64,000 nucleotides of DNA, taken from NCBI RefSeq assembly GCF_948329515.1, contig NZ_CAOJCN010000007.1:124001-188000 (forward strand). The letters are read 5' to 3'. Under the pieces are notes generated by a model. It was given only the letters and a program-made list of their open reading frames with translations. It searched no databases and was not told the DNA's origin. Below, in pieces: positions 8,271-19,017 of the stretch; within the stretch, counting starts at the first letter, position 1; every line of letters begins with the position of its first letter. Source of the DNA: Cohnella rhizoplanae (lineage in GTDB: Bacteria > Bacillota > Bacilli > Paenibacillales > Paenibacillaceae). The position numbers and the translations under genes are program-made.

Positions 8271-9520
8271 ACGCGGTCCTCCCAGCCGGAAAGAAGCCGC
8301 ACGTCGATCATTACGCCCGCCGCGGTTTCTCCGCCGGACGGGCGGATCGCGAGGAGCGCATTGGCTTCCCCGATCGAGATCAGCCCGGAGGAGCTGTTCT
8401 CCTCGCAGGGACGTGCGGTCAGCATGCCGTCCTCGATCCAAGCGACGCCGCGCATAAAACGGGGAAAAGCGCTGTTCTTGATGCCTCCCTCGGCCAATCG
8501 TGCCCGATGCCAACGGAGCAAGCCGCTCCCGCCGCCCAGCCGCTCGATCGCCGGCCGCGCCAGCAGCTCGAACCCGGCGAAGCAGGCGCCAGGATTGCCG
8601 GACAGCCCGATCAATAGCTTGCCGGACAGCACCATGGCGCTGGAGGCGCTCCCCGGCCGGATCGCCAGCTTTGAAAACAATAGGCCGGAGCCGGCTTCTC
8701 TGAACAAGCCGCCCATCACGTCCGAGTCGCCGACCGAGATTCCGCCGGATACGATGACCATGTCCGCCTCGCGCAGGCCGCTTTCCAGCGCTTCCTTCGC
8801 TTGCGCCGGTTCGTCGCGCACATGCGTCGTCCGGACGACCAGCCCGCCGGCCGCCTCCACAAGCGCCCGGAGCATCGGCAGGTTGCCGTTGCGGACCTGA
8901 CCGACATCCGGCTGCGCATCAATCGGCACGACATCGTCGCCCGCAGTAATCACGGCGACCCGAGGCCTGCGGTACACGCGGGGCATGGCGATGCCGAGCG
9001 AGGCCAGCAGCGCGGATTGTCCGGGTCCGATGGGCGTCCCCCCCTCCAGAAGAACGCTGCCTGCTTGCGCTTCGGCGCCAGCTGCCGTCACGTGCCTGCC
9101 CGGCGTCTCCGTGCGCAGGAACTCGGCCAGCTGCCTGCCGCCGTCGTCCGATCGCAGCGCTACCGCCTCCTGCATCACGACCGTATCCGCGCCTTCCGGC
9201 AGCGGGCCGCCCGTGCCTACCCGCATCGTCTCGCCTTGCCCGATGCGGCCCGCACCCTTTCCCGCCGCCTGCGGATTCGAGACGGCCAGTAGGACCGGGC
9301 GATGCGGCGACGCGGCCACCAGGTCCGACGCCCTTACCGCGTACCCATCCATGCCCGCGCGTACGAACGCCGGAATGGGCATATCCGTCCGCACCGCCTC
9401 CGCCAACCTCAGGCCGACCGCTTCTTCCAACGGAATCTCTACCGCCTCTAATGGTACGGCCCAAGACCCGATGCGACGCTGCGCCTCTTCCAGAGACATC
9501 GCTTCCCGACGTCCGCTCAT
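8258..9520 (-). CDS. moeA: Molybdopterin molybdenumtransferase MoeA
   Basis: Inserts molybdate into adenylylated molybdopterin, the last common step of molybdenum cofactor synthesis. It has 420 residues: N-terminal MoeA domains I/II with PAFVRAGMDGYAVRA, the MoCF-binding domain (~190-330) with SGGISVGDSDVM and GLSGNPGACF, and a C-terminal domain IV. AAGGAG lies nine bases before the ATG. It heads a coupled three-gene operon with mobA and mobB. The separate moaB gene at 50.6 kb supplies the preceding adenylylation step. No molybdoenzyme gene is in the window. Confidence 0.95.
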   Translation of the reverse strand: MSGRREAMSLEEAQRRIGSWAVPLEAVEIPLEEAVGLRLAEAVRTDMPIPAFVRAGMDGYAVRASDLVAASPHRPVLLAVSNPQAAGKGAGRIGQGETMRVGTGGPLPEGADTVVMQEAVALRSDDGGRQLAEFLRTETPGRHVTAAGAEAQAGSVLLEGGTPIGPGQSALLASLGIAMPRVYRRPRVAVITAGDDVVPIDAQPDVGQVRNGNLPMLRALVEAAGGLVVRTTHVRDEPAQAKEALESGLREADMVIVSGGISVGDSDVMGGLFREAGSGLLFSKLAIRPGSASSAMVLSGKLLIGLSGNPGACFAGFELLARPAIERLGGGSGLLRWHRARLAEGGIKNSAFPRFMRGVAWIEDGMLTARPCEENSSSGLISIGEANALLAIRPSGGETAAGVMIDVRLLSGWEDRVWQA

Positions 9521-9611
9521 TGCAGATTGCTCCTTCGCTCCACAACTAATAAAAATATGTATTAATTACATTTTATAACAAACTATTAAGCCACATATGT
9601 TTGCGGGATTC

Positions 9612-9872
9612 ATTCCACTATCCCATCGGCTCAGAAGAAGTTCTACTCCCACCAGTCATGCCATTATCCCATCGGCTCAGATGACGGTTTCGTAGTAGTT
9701 CATCGTCCATGAACGCCTGTGAACCATTGTACCACTTTCGTCCCCGACGATAATACAGCGCCTTGCTACCTTCTGCAGTTGGCCGTTAGTTCCACCTGTG
9801 CGAACCTTCTCAGCCTTTACCTCGGCTCCAGGTCTCGTTCTGCCTCCAGCTGATGCGATGGGATAGTGGAAT
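9612..9872 (-). repeat. Orphan 261-bp element bounded by 17-bp perfect inverted repeats
   Basis: ATTCCACTATCCCATCG at 9612-9628 is repeated exactly, inverted, at 9856-9872. A further direct copy of CCAYTATCCCATCGGCTCAG occurs at 9661-9680, 46 bases after the copy at 9615-9634. The interior has no coding frame and contains, read on the minus strand, patches such as GTTCGCACAGGTGGAACTAA and CGTCGGGGACGAAAGTGG that remind me of domain I of bacterial group II introns. It begins just after a strong terminator hairpin, a usual landing place of group IIC introns. It may be an intron remnant, a miniature mobile element or a structured RNA; the identity is not settled. Confidence 0.45.
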
Positions 9873-9878
9873 AAGCGG

Positions 9879-9931
9879 CGAAAAAGGAAAAACCGCGCCG
9901 CTGGTCGACACTTCGACCGTTCGGCGCGGTT
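9879..9931 (-). terminator. Terminator of the leuA-aminotransferase transcript
   Basis: A two-part hairpin pairs 9891-9900 with 9922-9931 and, inside it, 9903-9908 with 9913-9918; the minus strand then runs into TTTTTCCTTTTTCG. It lies 36 bases after the aminotransferase stop. Confidence 0.88.
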
Positions 9932-9966
9932 GCTAATGACTCGCGCTGCCTGCTGCTGCGTTTAAA

Positions 9967-11166
9967 TCAAACGCCGACGCCTGCGTGCGCCAACGCCTTA
10001 GACAGGCGGGCAATGCCTTCCTTGGAACGTTCTTCGTCCGTATACGAGAAGTTAAAGCGCGCCTTGTTCGCCTCCGGCTGCTCGGCATAGAAGGAGACGC
10101 CCGGCACGAACGCGACGCCATGTTCGACTGCGGTCTTAAGCAGCTCGGCCGTGTTCACCGTCTCCGGGAACTCGATCCAGATGAACATGCCGCCCTTCGG
10201 CACTTCCCACTGGACGCCCGGCCACGCTTCCTGCGCAAGCAAGCCGACCATATTGTGCATGCGGGCTTCGTACTCGCGGCGGACGAATTCGATATGCGCG
10301 TCCAGATCGTAATGCGTCAGCAGCTGGTAGAGCGTCTGCTGGTCCAGCGTGCTGGACTGCAGGTCCGCCGCTTGCTTGGCGCGCGCCATGTTGCGGATGA
10401 CCTCGGCGTCGGCCATGACCCATCCCGTACGCAGACCCGGCGCGACCGTTTTCGAGAACGTGCTCGTATACACGACGCAGGATCCCTCGACGGACGGCGC
10501 GAGCGAGAAGATCGACGGATACGTCAACGACGCGTCGCCGAACTTCAATTCGCCGTATGGGTCGTCCTCGAGAATGAGCGTGTCCGTACGCTGGCACAGC
10601 TCGAGCACAGCCTTGCGTCGTTCCAGGCTCCAGGCCTTGCCGGTCGGATTGGAGAACGTCGGAATGACGTACAGCATCTTCGGCTTGTACTTCTGCAGCT
10701 TGGCTTCCAGATCGGCCAGATCGAGACCGTCGCTGTCCCCGTCCACGGACACGGTCTGCGCGCCGTAGGAACCGAACACCTGCAGCGCGGACAAATAAGT
10801 CGGACGCTCGACGAGAATCGTATCGCCCGGATCGATGTAGATGCGCGTCAGCAGGTCGATCGCCTGCTGCGAGCCGGTCGTGAGCAGCATGTCGTCCGGC
10901 GTGACGGCGCAGCCTTTGCGGGCCATGCGCTCGCAGAGCGCTTGGCGCAGCGGCAGGTAGCCTTCGGTCAGACCGTATTGCAGCGCCTTGTTCCCTTGAG
11001 TCATCACGCGTTGAAAAGCTTCGGACACCGCCGCTACCGGGAAGTGCTCTTCTGCAGGCAGCCCGCCGGCGAAGGAGATGATCGAATCCCCTTGCGTCAG
11101 CTTCAGAATTTCCCGGACTGCCGAGGAGGAGAAGCTCCCAAGTCTGGAGGAGTATCTAAAATTCAT
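9967..11166 (-). CDS. PLP-dependent aminotransferase, 2-aminoadipate/branched-chain type
   Basis: Fold-type I aminotransferase of 399 residues, related to LysN/Aro8-type and MocR-domain transaminases but without a DNA-binding domain. The PLP-lysine is in TSTFSKTVAPGLRTGW (~235), and SNPTGKAWS, DDPYGELKF and TTGSQQAIDLL are the other cofactor-binding segments. ATG 11166 gives the usual MNFRYSSRLGSF start; a TTG seven codons upstream is possible. It follows leuA by 79 bases and ends at a terminator, so it is probably co-transcribed with the ilv-leu genes and may perform the final transamination of leucine, isoleucine or valine. That role is an inference from context. Confidence 0.85.
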   Translation of the reverse strand: MNFRYSSRLGSFSSSAVREILKLTQGDSIISFAGGLPAEEHFPVAAVSEAFQRVMTQGNKALQYGLTEGYLPLRQALCERMARKGCAVTPDDMLLTTGSQQAIDLLTRIYIDPGDTILVERPTYLSALQVFGSYGAQTVSVDGDSDGLDLADLEAKLQKYKPKMLYVIPTFSNPTGKAWSLERRKAVLELCQRTDTLILEDDPYGELKFGDASLTYPSIFSLAPSVEGSCVVYTSTFSKTVAPGLRTGWVMADAEVIRNMARAKQAADLQSSTLDQQTLYQLLTHYDLDAHIEFVRREYEARMHNMVGLLAQEAWPGVQWEVPKGGMFIWIEFPETVNTAELLKTAVEHGVAFVPGVSFYAEQPEANKARFNFSYTDEERSKEGIARLSKALAHAGVGV

Positions 11167-11245
11167 TCGGGGTTCCCCATTTCTCAAATGACGGCGGTCC
11201 GTTGCTTCGATGCGGCGGGCCTCCGCCTTGGATAGTCGATGATGC

Positions 11246-12802
11246 TTAAATCAAAGTAACGTTGTCGCGGTCGCGCTTCACGCGCGGCGGTTCCTGGCGC
11301 TTCTCGACGAGACGGTTCAGCGCGTCCACGTAAGCGCGTGCGCTCGCTTCGAGAATATCGGTGCTCACGCCGCGGCCCTGCGCGCTGTATTCGCCTTGCT
11401 TCAGCACGACGTGGACCTCCCCGAGGGCGTCCGTGCCGTCCGTGACGGACTTGATCGTATAGTCGTCGAGCTCGACGACCTCGCCGGTCTGGGCGTTGAT
11501 CGCATGGTAGATGGCGTCGACGGAGCCGTTGCCCTCTGCCGTATGCGATACGATGCCGGCAGGCGTCTTCAGCTTGACCGTCGCGCTCGGTCCGGCATGG
11601 CTGTCGAACGACAAGACGAGCTGCTCCAGCGCGAAGACTTCAGGCGTTTCGATGAGTTTCTCTTCGAGCAGCGCCAGGATGTCCTCGTTGGAAACGTCCT
11701 TCTTACGGTCCGCCAGATCCTTGAACTTGCCGAAGGCTGCGTTGACCTGCTCCTCGGACAATCCGACGAAGCCGAGATCGACCAGCTTCTCGCGGAAAGC
11801 GTGGCGTCCGGAGTGCTTGCCGAGCACGAGCTTGCTGTCCTTGAGGCCGATCGTCGCGGGAGAAATGATCTCGTAAGTCGTCTTCTCCTTCAGCACGCCG
11901 TCCTGATGGATGCCCGATTCGTGCGCGAACGCGTTCGCGCCGACGATCGCCTTGTTGCCGGGCACGGGCATGCCCGTAAGCTTGCTGACGAGGCGGCTCG
12001 TCTTGGCGATCTCTTGCAAGTTCAGGCCGGTGGTCGCCTGGAAAAACTCCCCGCGCGTGTATAGCGCCAGCGCCACTTCCTCGAGCGCCGTGTTGCCCGC
12101 GCGCTCGCCGATGCCGTTGATGGTGCCTTCGATCTGATCGGCGCCGTTCTGGATCGCCGCCAGCGCGTTGGCCGTCGCCAAGCCCAGATCGTCGTGACAA
12201 TGCGCGGATAGCTGGACCTTCTCGATGCCGGGAACCTGCTCCTTCATCGTCTTGAAGATGTTGCCGTATTCGTAAGGCGACAGGTAACCGACCGTGTCCG
12301 GAAGGTTCACGACGGATACGCCCAGCTTGACGGCAAGCGCTGTCACCTCGACGAGGAAGTCCATCTCCGTGCGGCCTGCGTCCTCGGCGGAGAACTCCAC
12401 CTGGGAAAAGTGTTTTTTCGCGTATTTGATCATGGCTTCCGCCGCCTCGAGCACCTCGTGCTTTTCCATCCGCAGCTTATGCTTGCGGTGAATGGGCGAA
12501 GTGGCGAGGAAGATGTGGATGCGCGGATCCTGGGCGCCCTTGAGCGCTTCGACGACCGCGTCGATGTCCTTCTCGCGGGAACGCGCAAGGCCGGTGACGG
12601 ACGCGTTCTTGACGGCGCGCGCGACCGCATTGACCGCGGCCAGGTCGCCGGGCGAAGCGATCGGGAATCCGGCTTCGATTCGGTCGATGCCGAGCTTTTC
12701 GAGCTGCAGGGCGATCTCGACCTTCTCCTGCGTATTCAGGTTAACGCCGGGTGATTGCTCTCCGTCGCGGAGCGTCGTATCGAACATATAAATTTTGCGC
12801 AT
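11246..12802 (-). CDS. leuA: 2-isopropylmalate synthase
   Basis: Condenses acetyl-CoA with 2-oxoisovalerate, the committed and leucine-inhibited step of leucine synthesis. It has 518 residues, the same as Bacillus LeuA. The HMGL-like TIM barrel starts [16 protein letters not shown] and includes the metal-site segment [11 protein letters not shown] and [10 protein letters not shown]-like [11 protein letters not shown]; the C-terminal LeuA dimer/regulatory domain occupies ~385-510. GGAGGTG lies unusually far (about 18 bases) before the ATG, with a small GGCC hairpin between that could bring it closer. It follows ilvC after a weak terminator-like hairpin. Confidence 0.97.
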   Translation of the reverse strand: MRKIYMFDTTLRDGEQSPGVNLNTQEKVEIALQLEKLGIDRIEAGFPIASPGDLAAVNAVARAVKNASVTGLARSREKDIDAVVEALKGAQDPRIHIFLATSPIHRKHKLRMEKHEVLEAAEAMIKYAKKHFSQVEFSAEDAGRTEMDFLVEVTALAVKLGVSVVNLPDTVGYLSPYEYGNIFKTMKEQVPGIEKVQLSAHCHDDLGLATANALAAIQNGADQIEGTINGIGERAGNTALEEVALALYTRGEFFQATTGLNLQEIAKTSRLVSKLTGMPVPGNKAIVGANAFAHESGIHQDGVLKEKTTYEIISPATIGLKDSKLVLGKHSGRHAFREKLVDLGFVGLSEEQVNAAFGKFKDLADRKKDVSNEDILALLEEKLIETPEVFALEQLVLSFDSHAGPSATVKLKTPAGIVSHTAEGNGSVDAIYHAINAQTGEVVELDDYTIKSVTDGTDALGEVHVVLKQGEYSAQGRGVSTDILEASARAYVDALNRLVEKRQEPPRVKRDRDNVTLI

Positions 12803-12841
12803 GGCGTGGCCTTAGGCCCGCACCTCCGATCATCATGCAGA

Positions 12842-12878
12842 TGAGAGAAAGAGAAGGCCGAAGTGCTCCGACCTTCTC
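12842..12878 (-). terminator. Weak terminator-like hairpin between ilvC and leuA
   Basis: A stem with one mismatch (12851-12860 with 12869-12878) is followed on the minus strand by TTTCTCTC, a poor U-tract. It may reduce rather than stop transcription into leuA. Confidence 0.45.
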
Positions 12879-12905
12879 CCGATTATAGCATAGATGGGCT
12901 TGTTC

Positions 12906-14634
<1,729 letters not shown>

Positions 14635-14638
<4 letters not shown>

Positions 14639-16380
14639 TCGTCATCCCCCATCAGCATTTGATCGATGGTGCTGCCCTGCGTAACCATCGGATAGACGTT
14701 CTCGCCTTTGCGGACGACGAACTCTACTACGGCCGGGCCGTCATGCGCCAGCGCCGCTTCCCATGCCGTACGGGCTTCGTCCTTGTTGGACGCGCGGAAT
14801 GCCTTGACGCCGTATGCCTCCGCGAGCTTGACGAAGTCCGGGCTGCCCGCCAGGTCGATGTGGCTGTAACGATTGTCGTAGATCAGCTCCTGCCACTGGC
14901 GGACCATGCCGAGCACCTGGTTGTTCAGGATCGCGACCTTGACCGGAATGTTGTTGATCGCGCAGACGGCGAGCTCCTGCGAGCACATCTGCATGCCGCC
15001 GTCGCCGTTGATCGAGACGACGGTGCGGTCCGGGTTGCCCATCTGGGCGCCGATCGCCGACGGAAAGCCGAAGCCCATCGTGCCGAGGCCGCCGGAGGTG
15101 ACCCAGGAGCGCGGTTGGTTGAACGGATAGTACTGCGCCGCCCACATCTGGTGCTGGCCGACGTCCGTCGTAACGATCGCGTCGCCGTGCGTCGTCTCGT
15201 GAATCATCGATACGACCCATTGCGGCTTGAGCTCTTCTTCGGAGTCTTTGTACGTGAACGGCTTCGCCGCCTTGCGGGCCGCGATCTGCGCCCGCCAGGC
15301 ATCCGCCTTGTCCGCGTACTTGGCGCCGGCGACCGCCAACTGCAGCACCGCCTTGACGTCTCCGACGATCGGAATGTCGGTCGGCACGTTTTTGCCGATC
15401 TCGGCGGGGTCGATGTCGACGTGCACGATCTTCGCGTTCGGCGCAAAGCCGTTAAGCTTGCCCGTCACGCGGTCATCGAAGCGGGCGCCGATGTTGACGA
15501 GCAGATCGGACTCCTGGATAGCCATATTGGCCGTCCAGGTGCCGTGCATGCCCGGGAAGCCCATGTGCAGCTCGTGGCCGCTCGGGAACGCCCCGAGGCC
15601 GAGCAGCGTCGTCGTGACCGGGATGCCGGTCTTCTCGGCGAAGGCGAGCACTTCCTCGTGGGCGCCGGAATATACGGCGCCGCCGCCGACCAGCAATACC
15701 GGACGCTCGGACTGCTCGATCGCGCGCAGCATCTTGTCGACCTGCTGCTTGTTCGGCTGCACGGTCGGATTGTAGCCGCGAAGCTTGACCTCGGTGACCG
15801 GCTTGAACAGCGTCTTTTCGTTCGACACGTCCTTCGGGATATCGATCAACACCGGGCCCTTGCGTCCCGAATTGGCGATATGGAACGCCTCGTGAATGAT
15901 GCGCGGCAGATCCTCCGCCTTGCGGACCAGGTAGCTGTGCTTCGTGATCGGCATCGTGATGCCCACGATGTCGGCTTCCTGGAAAGCGTCGGTGCCGATG
16001 AGCGTCGTCGCGACGTTGCCCGTGATGACGACGAGCGGCACCGAATCCATGTACGCGGTCGCGATGCCGGTAACGAGGTTGGTCGCGCCGGGACCCGACG
16101 TCGCGATGCAGACGCCGACCTTGCCGGTGCTGCGCGCATATCCGTCGGCGGCGTGGATCGCGCCCTGCTCATGACGGGTCAGCAGGTGATTGAAGTCTTC
16201 GAAGCCGTACATCGCGTCGTAAATATACAGCACGGCGCCGCCGGGATAACCGAAGACGCAGTCGACGCCTTCGAGCAGCAGGCTGCGCAGCAGCATCTCG
16301 GAGCCCGTGATGACCTCTTGCTTGCCCCATTTCTCAATCAACTCTTCTTTGGACTTCAGCGTGGCACTGTTCGCGACCAT
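14635..16380 (-). CDS. ilvB: Acetolactate synthase large (catalytic) subunit
   Basis: Thiamine-diphosphate enzyme condensing two pyruvates, or pyruvate with 2-oxobutyrate, at the first common step of branched-chain amino acid synthesis. It has 581 residues with the three TPP-family domains: the N-terminal domain with the activating Glu in LLTRHEQGAIHAADGYAR, a central domain (~215-350) that binds FAD in this family, and a C-terminal domain with the GDGGMQMCSQE...NN motif that binds the diphosphate and Mg. GGAGGAGG precedes the ATG. It is the first gene of the operon, behind a T-box leader. Confidence 0.97.
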
Positions 16381-16435
16381 CCTTCATCCTCCTCCGGAAT
16401 CTTGCTATGGTTATTCGTGCTGTAATTCAAAAAAA

Positions 16436-16756
16436 TAAAAAGCCCTTCGTCCGAACGTCGATTAGACGTTCTGGGACGAAAGGCTGTTCCTTCCGCGGTA
16501 CCACCCGGATTCGCGCGCGATCTCGCGATCTGCGCCTCATCAAGTATGCCGCCGATCCGAGCGCTCGGAGGACGTGCATACTTCAAGCGCGATAACGTGC
16601 GCCATTCCGAGACCCCTTAATAGGCTGCGGACAGCCGTTCGGGAGACCAGCTCCGAGGAGACCTTGCGTACAGGGTTATCGGCATCGGTCTCAGCAATCC
16701 CGACGCTCTCTGAGCGATAGTGCCCACCCGCATCTTCCTCTTCAACGCTGTTCAAG
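16436..16756 (-). promoter_or_regulatory. T-box riboswitch leader of the ilv operon
   Basis: On the minus strand the conserved T-box GGTGGTACCGCGGAA (16491-16505) is followed by a long terminator hairpin (about 16440-16485) and a U-tract. Upstream, the Stem I distal motifs AGAGAG and GGATTGCTGAGA (around 16697-16720) are present. This is a tRNA-sensing leader that lets transcription into ilvB proceed when a cognate tRNA is uncharged. The specifier triplet is not clear to me; CUC (Leu) occurs near 16656-16664, which would suit the operon. Confidence 0.93.
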
Positions 16757-16775
16757 ATGAATCAATGTAGTACTC

Positions 16776-16804
16776 ATTATATGCTCCGGTGAAGCGTTAG
16801 TCAA
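16776..16804 (-). promoter_or_regulatory. Sigma-A promoter of the T-box/ilv operon
   Basis: TTGACT (16799-16804), a 17-base spacer and a perfect TATAAT (16776-16781) on the minus strand. Transcription would begin near 16769, just before Stem I of the T-box. Confidence 0.88.
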
Positions 16805-16918
16805 GACAAGGATTAAAGTCTCGGACAAATCCATTATCGCCCAGGAGACCGCTCGCATCTCTTCATATAATGGTCCAGGTTATGCGTATCTTATGCGGCT
16901 GGATCGGGAGGTGATGCT

Positions 16919-17359
16919 ATGTTGCGCTGGCTGAAGCACGGAGACCTGCGCGCGATCGTCCGGATCGTCCGCCGGGAGCTGATCCCCCTCTCCCCCCACC
17001 CGCACCCGGAAGGGCGGAAGCTGCGCAAGGAAATGGAATCGCGCCTCGCGCAGGGAGAGACGCTCGTCGCGGCGGAAGGCGGCAAGCCATGCGCTTTTCT
17101 TCATCTCATCATACAGCAGCAGACGCTGTTCGTCGATCTGCTCGCCGTAGACGGATCGCGCCAGAGCAAAGGCTACGGCACCCGACTGATGAAACGGGCC
17201 GAGCAGCACGCGGCCGCGCGCGGGTGCCTGCGCGCGATGCTGTACGTGGACGAAGGAAACGAAGCCGGCGTGCGCTTCTACCGGCGGCTCGGCTATAACG
17301 TCGTCGCCTATCACGAAACGCTGAAGTGCTACGAGATGTTCAAGCGGCTCCAGCCTTAA
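16919..17359 (+). CDS. GNAT family N-acetyltransferase
   Basis: 146-residue protein with one GNAT fold. The acetyl-CoA pyrophosphate loop is SRQSKGYGTRLMKRAE (~78-93) and the C-terminal signature is GVRFYRRLGYNVV. GGGAGGTG precedes the ATG. It stands alone on the plus strand between the T-box promoter and the DUF4166 operon, in divergent orientation to ilvB. The acceptor substrate cannot be predicted. Confidence 0.85.
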   Translation: MLRWLKHGDLRAIVRIVRRELIPLSPHPHPEGRKLRKEMESRLAQGETLVAAEGGKPCAFLHLIIQQQTLFVDLLAVDGSRQSKGYGTRLMKRAEQHAAARGCLRAMLYVDEGNEAGVRFYRRLGYNVVAYHETLKCYEMFKRLQP

Positions 17360-17368
17360 GCGGAAACG

Positions 17369-18049
17369 TTATTCCCTTCGCTCCAGCCGGAGCGGAGCCG
17401 CCTGCAGCGGTATGCCTCCCGCGCCGACGCGGATCGTTTCCGCCTGAAACGCGCCTTTGTAAGCGAAGATTTGTCCCATAAGCGGATTGCGGACCGACAC
17501 CGAGATGCGATAGCAGGCGTCGTCCTCGTCGTACCATTCGCATACGTCGGCAAAGCCGGTGAGCGGCGCGGGACATCGGAACCCGAGCGGTCCTTCGTAG
17601 AACCGCTGCTCCCCCGAACGAATCTGGATGCCGCCGTTCGGCGCCGCCCAGACGTCCAGATCGACCGCGAGGTGCTGTTTATTTCCCAGGTAATCCACGA
17701 TCCGCCCCCGCTCGGCGCTATAAACCATCGTCGCATCGAAGCGCCGCAGCGACCTGTCGAAACGGAACGTACGGTTGATCGTCAGCGTCTCCCTGCCAAC
17801 CGCGTCCCGGTAAGCGTAGTTCTCGATGGTAAACGGAACTTGCCTGCCGCCTTCGGGAAACATAATATGCCGCGACGCGCCGACGGCGAGCGGCAGCGCC
17901 GCCCACTTCGCATACCGGATTTCCTCCATAACGCCGCGTCCGATCGATGCGGTCCCGTCTTCGCAGCCGAACCCGAAGCGTTCTCGGATCTTCGGATGCA
18001 GCTTCCCGAACTCCTTTTCCCCAAGCGCCCGTTCGAAAATCGACTTCAT
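17369..18049 (-). CDS. DUF4166 domain protein
   Basis: 226-residue soluble protein that appears to consist of one DUF4166 domain (starts KSIFERALGEKEFGKLHPKI; family phrase CEWYDEDDACYRISV near the end). In other bacteria this domain is often fused to a short-chain or saccharopine-dehydrogenase-like module, but here it is free-standing. The ATG overlaps the stop of the upstream SRPBCC-DoxX gene as ATGA, and GAGGAGG precedes it, so it is the third gene of a coupled operon. No catalytic role is known for DUF4166. Confidence 0.75.
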   Translation of the reverse strand: MKSIFERALGEKEFGKLHPKIRERFGFGCEDGTASIGRGVMEEIRYAKWAALPLAVGASRHIMFPEGGRQVPFTIENYAYRDAVGRETLTINRTFRFDRSLRRFDATMVYSAERGRIVDYLGNKQHLAVDLDVWAAPNGGIQIRSGEQRFYEGPLGFRCPAPLTGFADVCEWYDEDDACYRISVSVRNPLMGQIFAYKGAFQAETIRVGAGGIPLQAAPLRLERRE

Positions 18050-19017
18050 ATGCGTTCCTCCTCTATATTCGCAATCGCGTCGTCCCCGGGTCGCCTTCGG
18101 CATCGCTTCGCGGACGGGATGCCGTCCCGCGTCCAGCGCGCGGCGGCCGTCGCCGCGAGCATAATTAACGTCAGGACAAGCGGGTTGAACGGCGAGTAGA
18201 GCAGCGCGGGCGTGCCTGCGATCCCGACGGCCGTCAGCGCGCATGCCGCGATCGCCTGCGCCAGCAGAAGCCCGGGCCGCCGCACCAGGGCCACAAGCCC
18301 TGCAAGCAGCAGCTCGCAGGCCCCCAGCGCCGCGACCAGCGTCGCTTCGCCCCCGGAGAACCAGCCGGCCGCCCGCAGCATATCGAGCTCGCCCGACGCC
18401 GAGGGAAAGAGCAGCTTGGACACGATTCCCGCATAAGCCCAACAGAGCGACAGAACGGCGACGCTAAGCGCATGAAGCTTGGCGCGCAGCATGCTCTCGG
18501 CAGGCGGTACGCCGCGGTCGAGCCAGAGCCGCAGCGCGTCGAAGCTCCAGGCGGTGGCCCAGCCGAACAAAGGCCTGAACAGCAGCCTGTCGAGCCAGCG
18601 CCCGGCGCGGCCGAAGCGCGCGCTATAGTCGAAGCGCGTGGCGAACCGCACGCCGCCGCCCGGCAGCGGCTCGTAGCGCCAGTAGCCGCCGCCGCGGCCG
18701 ATGAGCGACAGCGGATGGTCCGTGCCGAAGGCGAGCACCGAGGTGCGGATGCCGTCCGCCGAGAAGGCCGGCGCCCTGGACCTGCCGGTGCCGCGGATCC
18801 AGAGACCGAAGCCGATCCGGGTCCGGTACAGGAAGTCTTGGTCGGCCTCCGGCGACGCCTTGGGCAGATAGTCGATCTCGGTGAAGCGCAGGTCCCACCG
18901 TTCGTGCAGCTTAGGCTGCTGCGTATGACGCCAGAGCGCCTCCATGTCCGAACCGATGTCGATCTCGACGTAAATCGGACGCCCCGCCGCGTTGCGCTTG
19001 CCGGTCGTATGTCTCAT
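18046..19017 (-). CDS. SRPBCC-like plus DoxX-like membrane protein
   Basis: 323-residue fusion. The N-terminal half (~1-150) looks like an SRPBCC/START-type ligand-binding fold (IYVEIDIGSDMEALWRHT, HERWDLRFTEIDYL), and the C-terminal half (~170-305) is a four-helix DoxX-like membrane domain starting KLHALSVAVLSLCWAYAGI. It ends in a basic tail. GGAGAGGAGG precedes ATG 19017, which overlaps the stop of the DCC gene. The pairing of a lipid/polyketide-type binding fold with a DoxX-like quinone-associated domain suggests membrane redox or lipid chemistry; this is inference. The upstream in-frame extension to 19521 overlaps the DCC gene and is rejected. Confidence 0.7.
   Translation of the reverse strand: MRHTTGKRNAAGRPIYVEIDIGSDMEALWRHTQQPKLHERWDLRFTEIDYLPKASPEADQDFLYRTRIGFGLWIRGTGRSRAPAFSADGIRTSVLAFGTDHPLSLIGRGGGYWRYEPLPGGGVRFATRFDYSARFGRAGRWLDRLLFRPLFGWATAWSFDALRLWLDRGVPPAESMLRAKLHALSVAVLSLCWAYAGIVSKLLFPSASGELDMLRAAGWFSGGEATLVAALGACELLLAGLVALVRRPGLLLAQAIAACALTAVGIAGTPALLYSPFNPLVLTLIMLAATAAARWTRDGIPSAKRCRRRPGDDAIANIEEERI

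Larger units (their letters stand above)
9521..9966. other. Intergenic region between aminotransferase and moeA
   Basis: 446 bases without a gene. It holds an AT-rich moeA-proximal part (9545-9590), the 261-bp repeat-bounded element (9612-9872) and the aminotransferase terminator (9879-9931). I looked for a molybdenum cofactor riboswitch upstream of moeA and did not see its conserved core. Confidence 0.7.

Noticed and set aside
9545-9872. Molybdenum cofactor riboswitch before moeA
   Set aside because: The conserved core was not recognisable; the region is better described as a repeat-bounded element.
14659-16425. 588-codon plus-strand open frame opposite ilvB
   Set aside because: Antisense to a certain gene, very rich in Arg/Asp/Val from G+C bias, no ribosome binding site and no domain.
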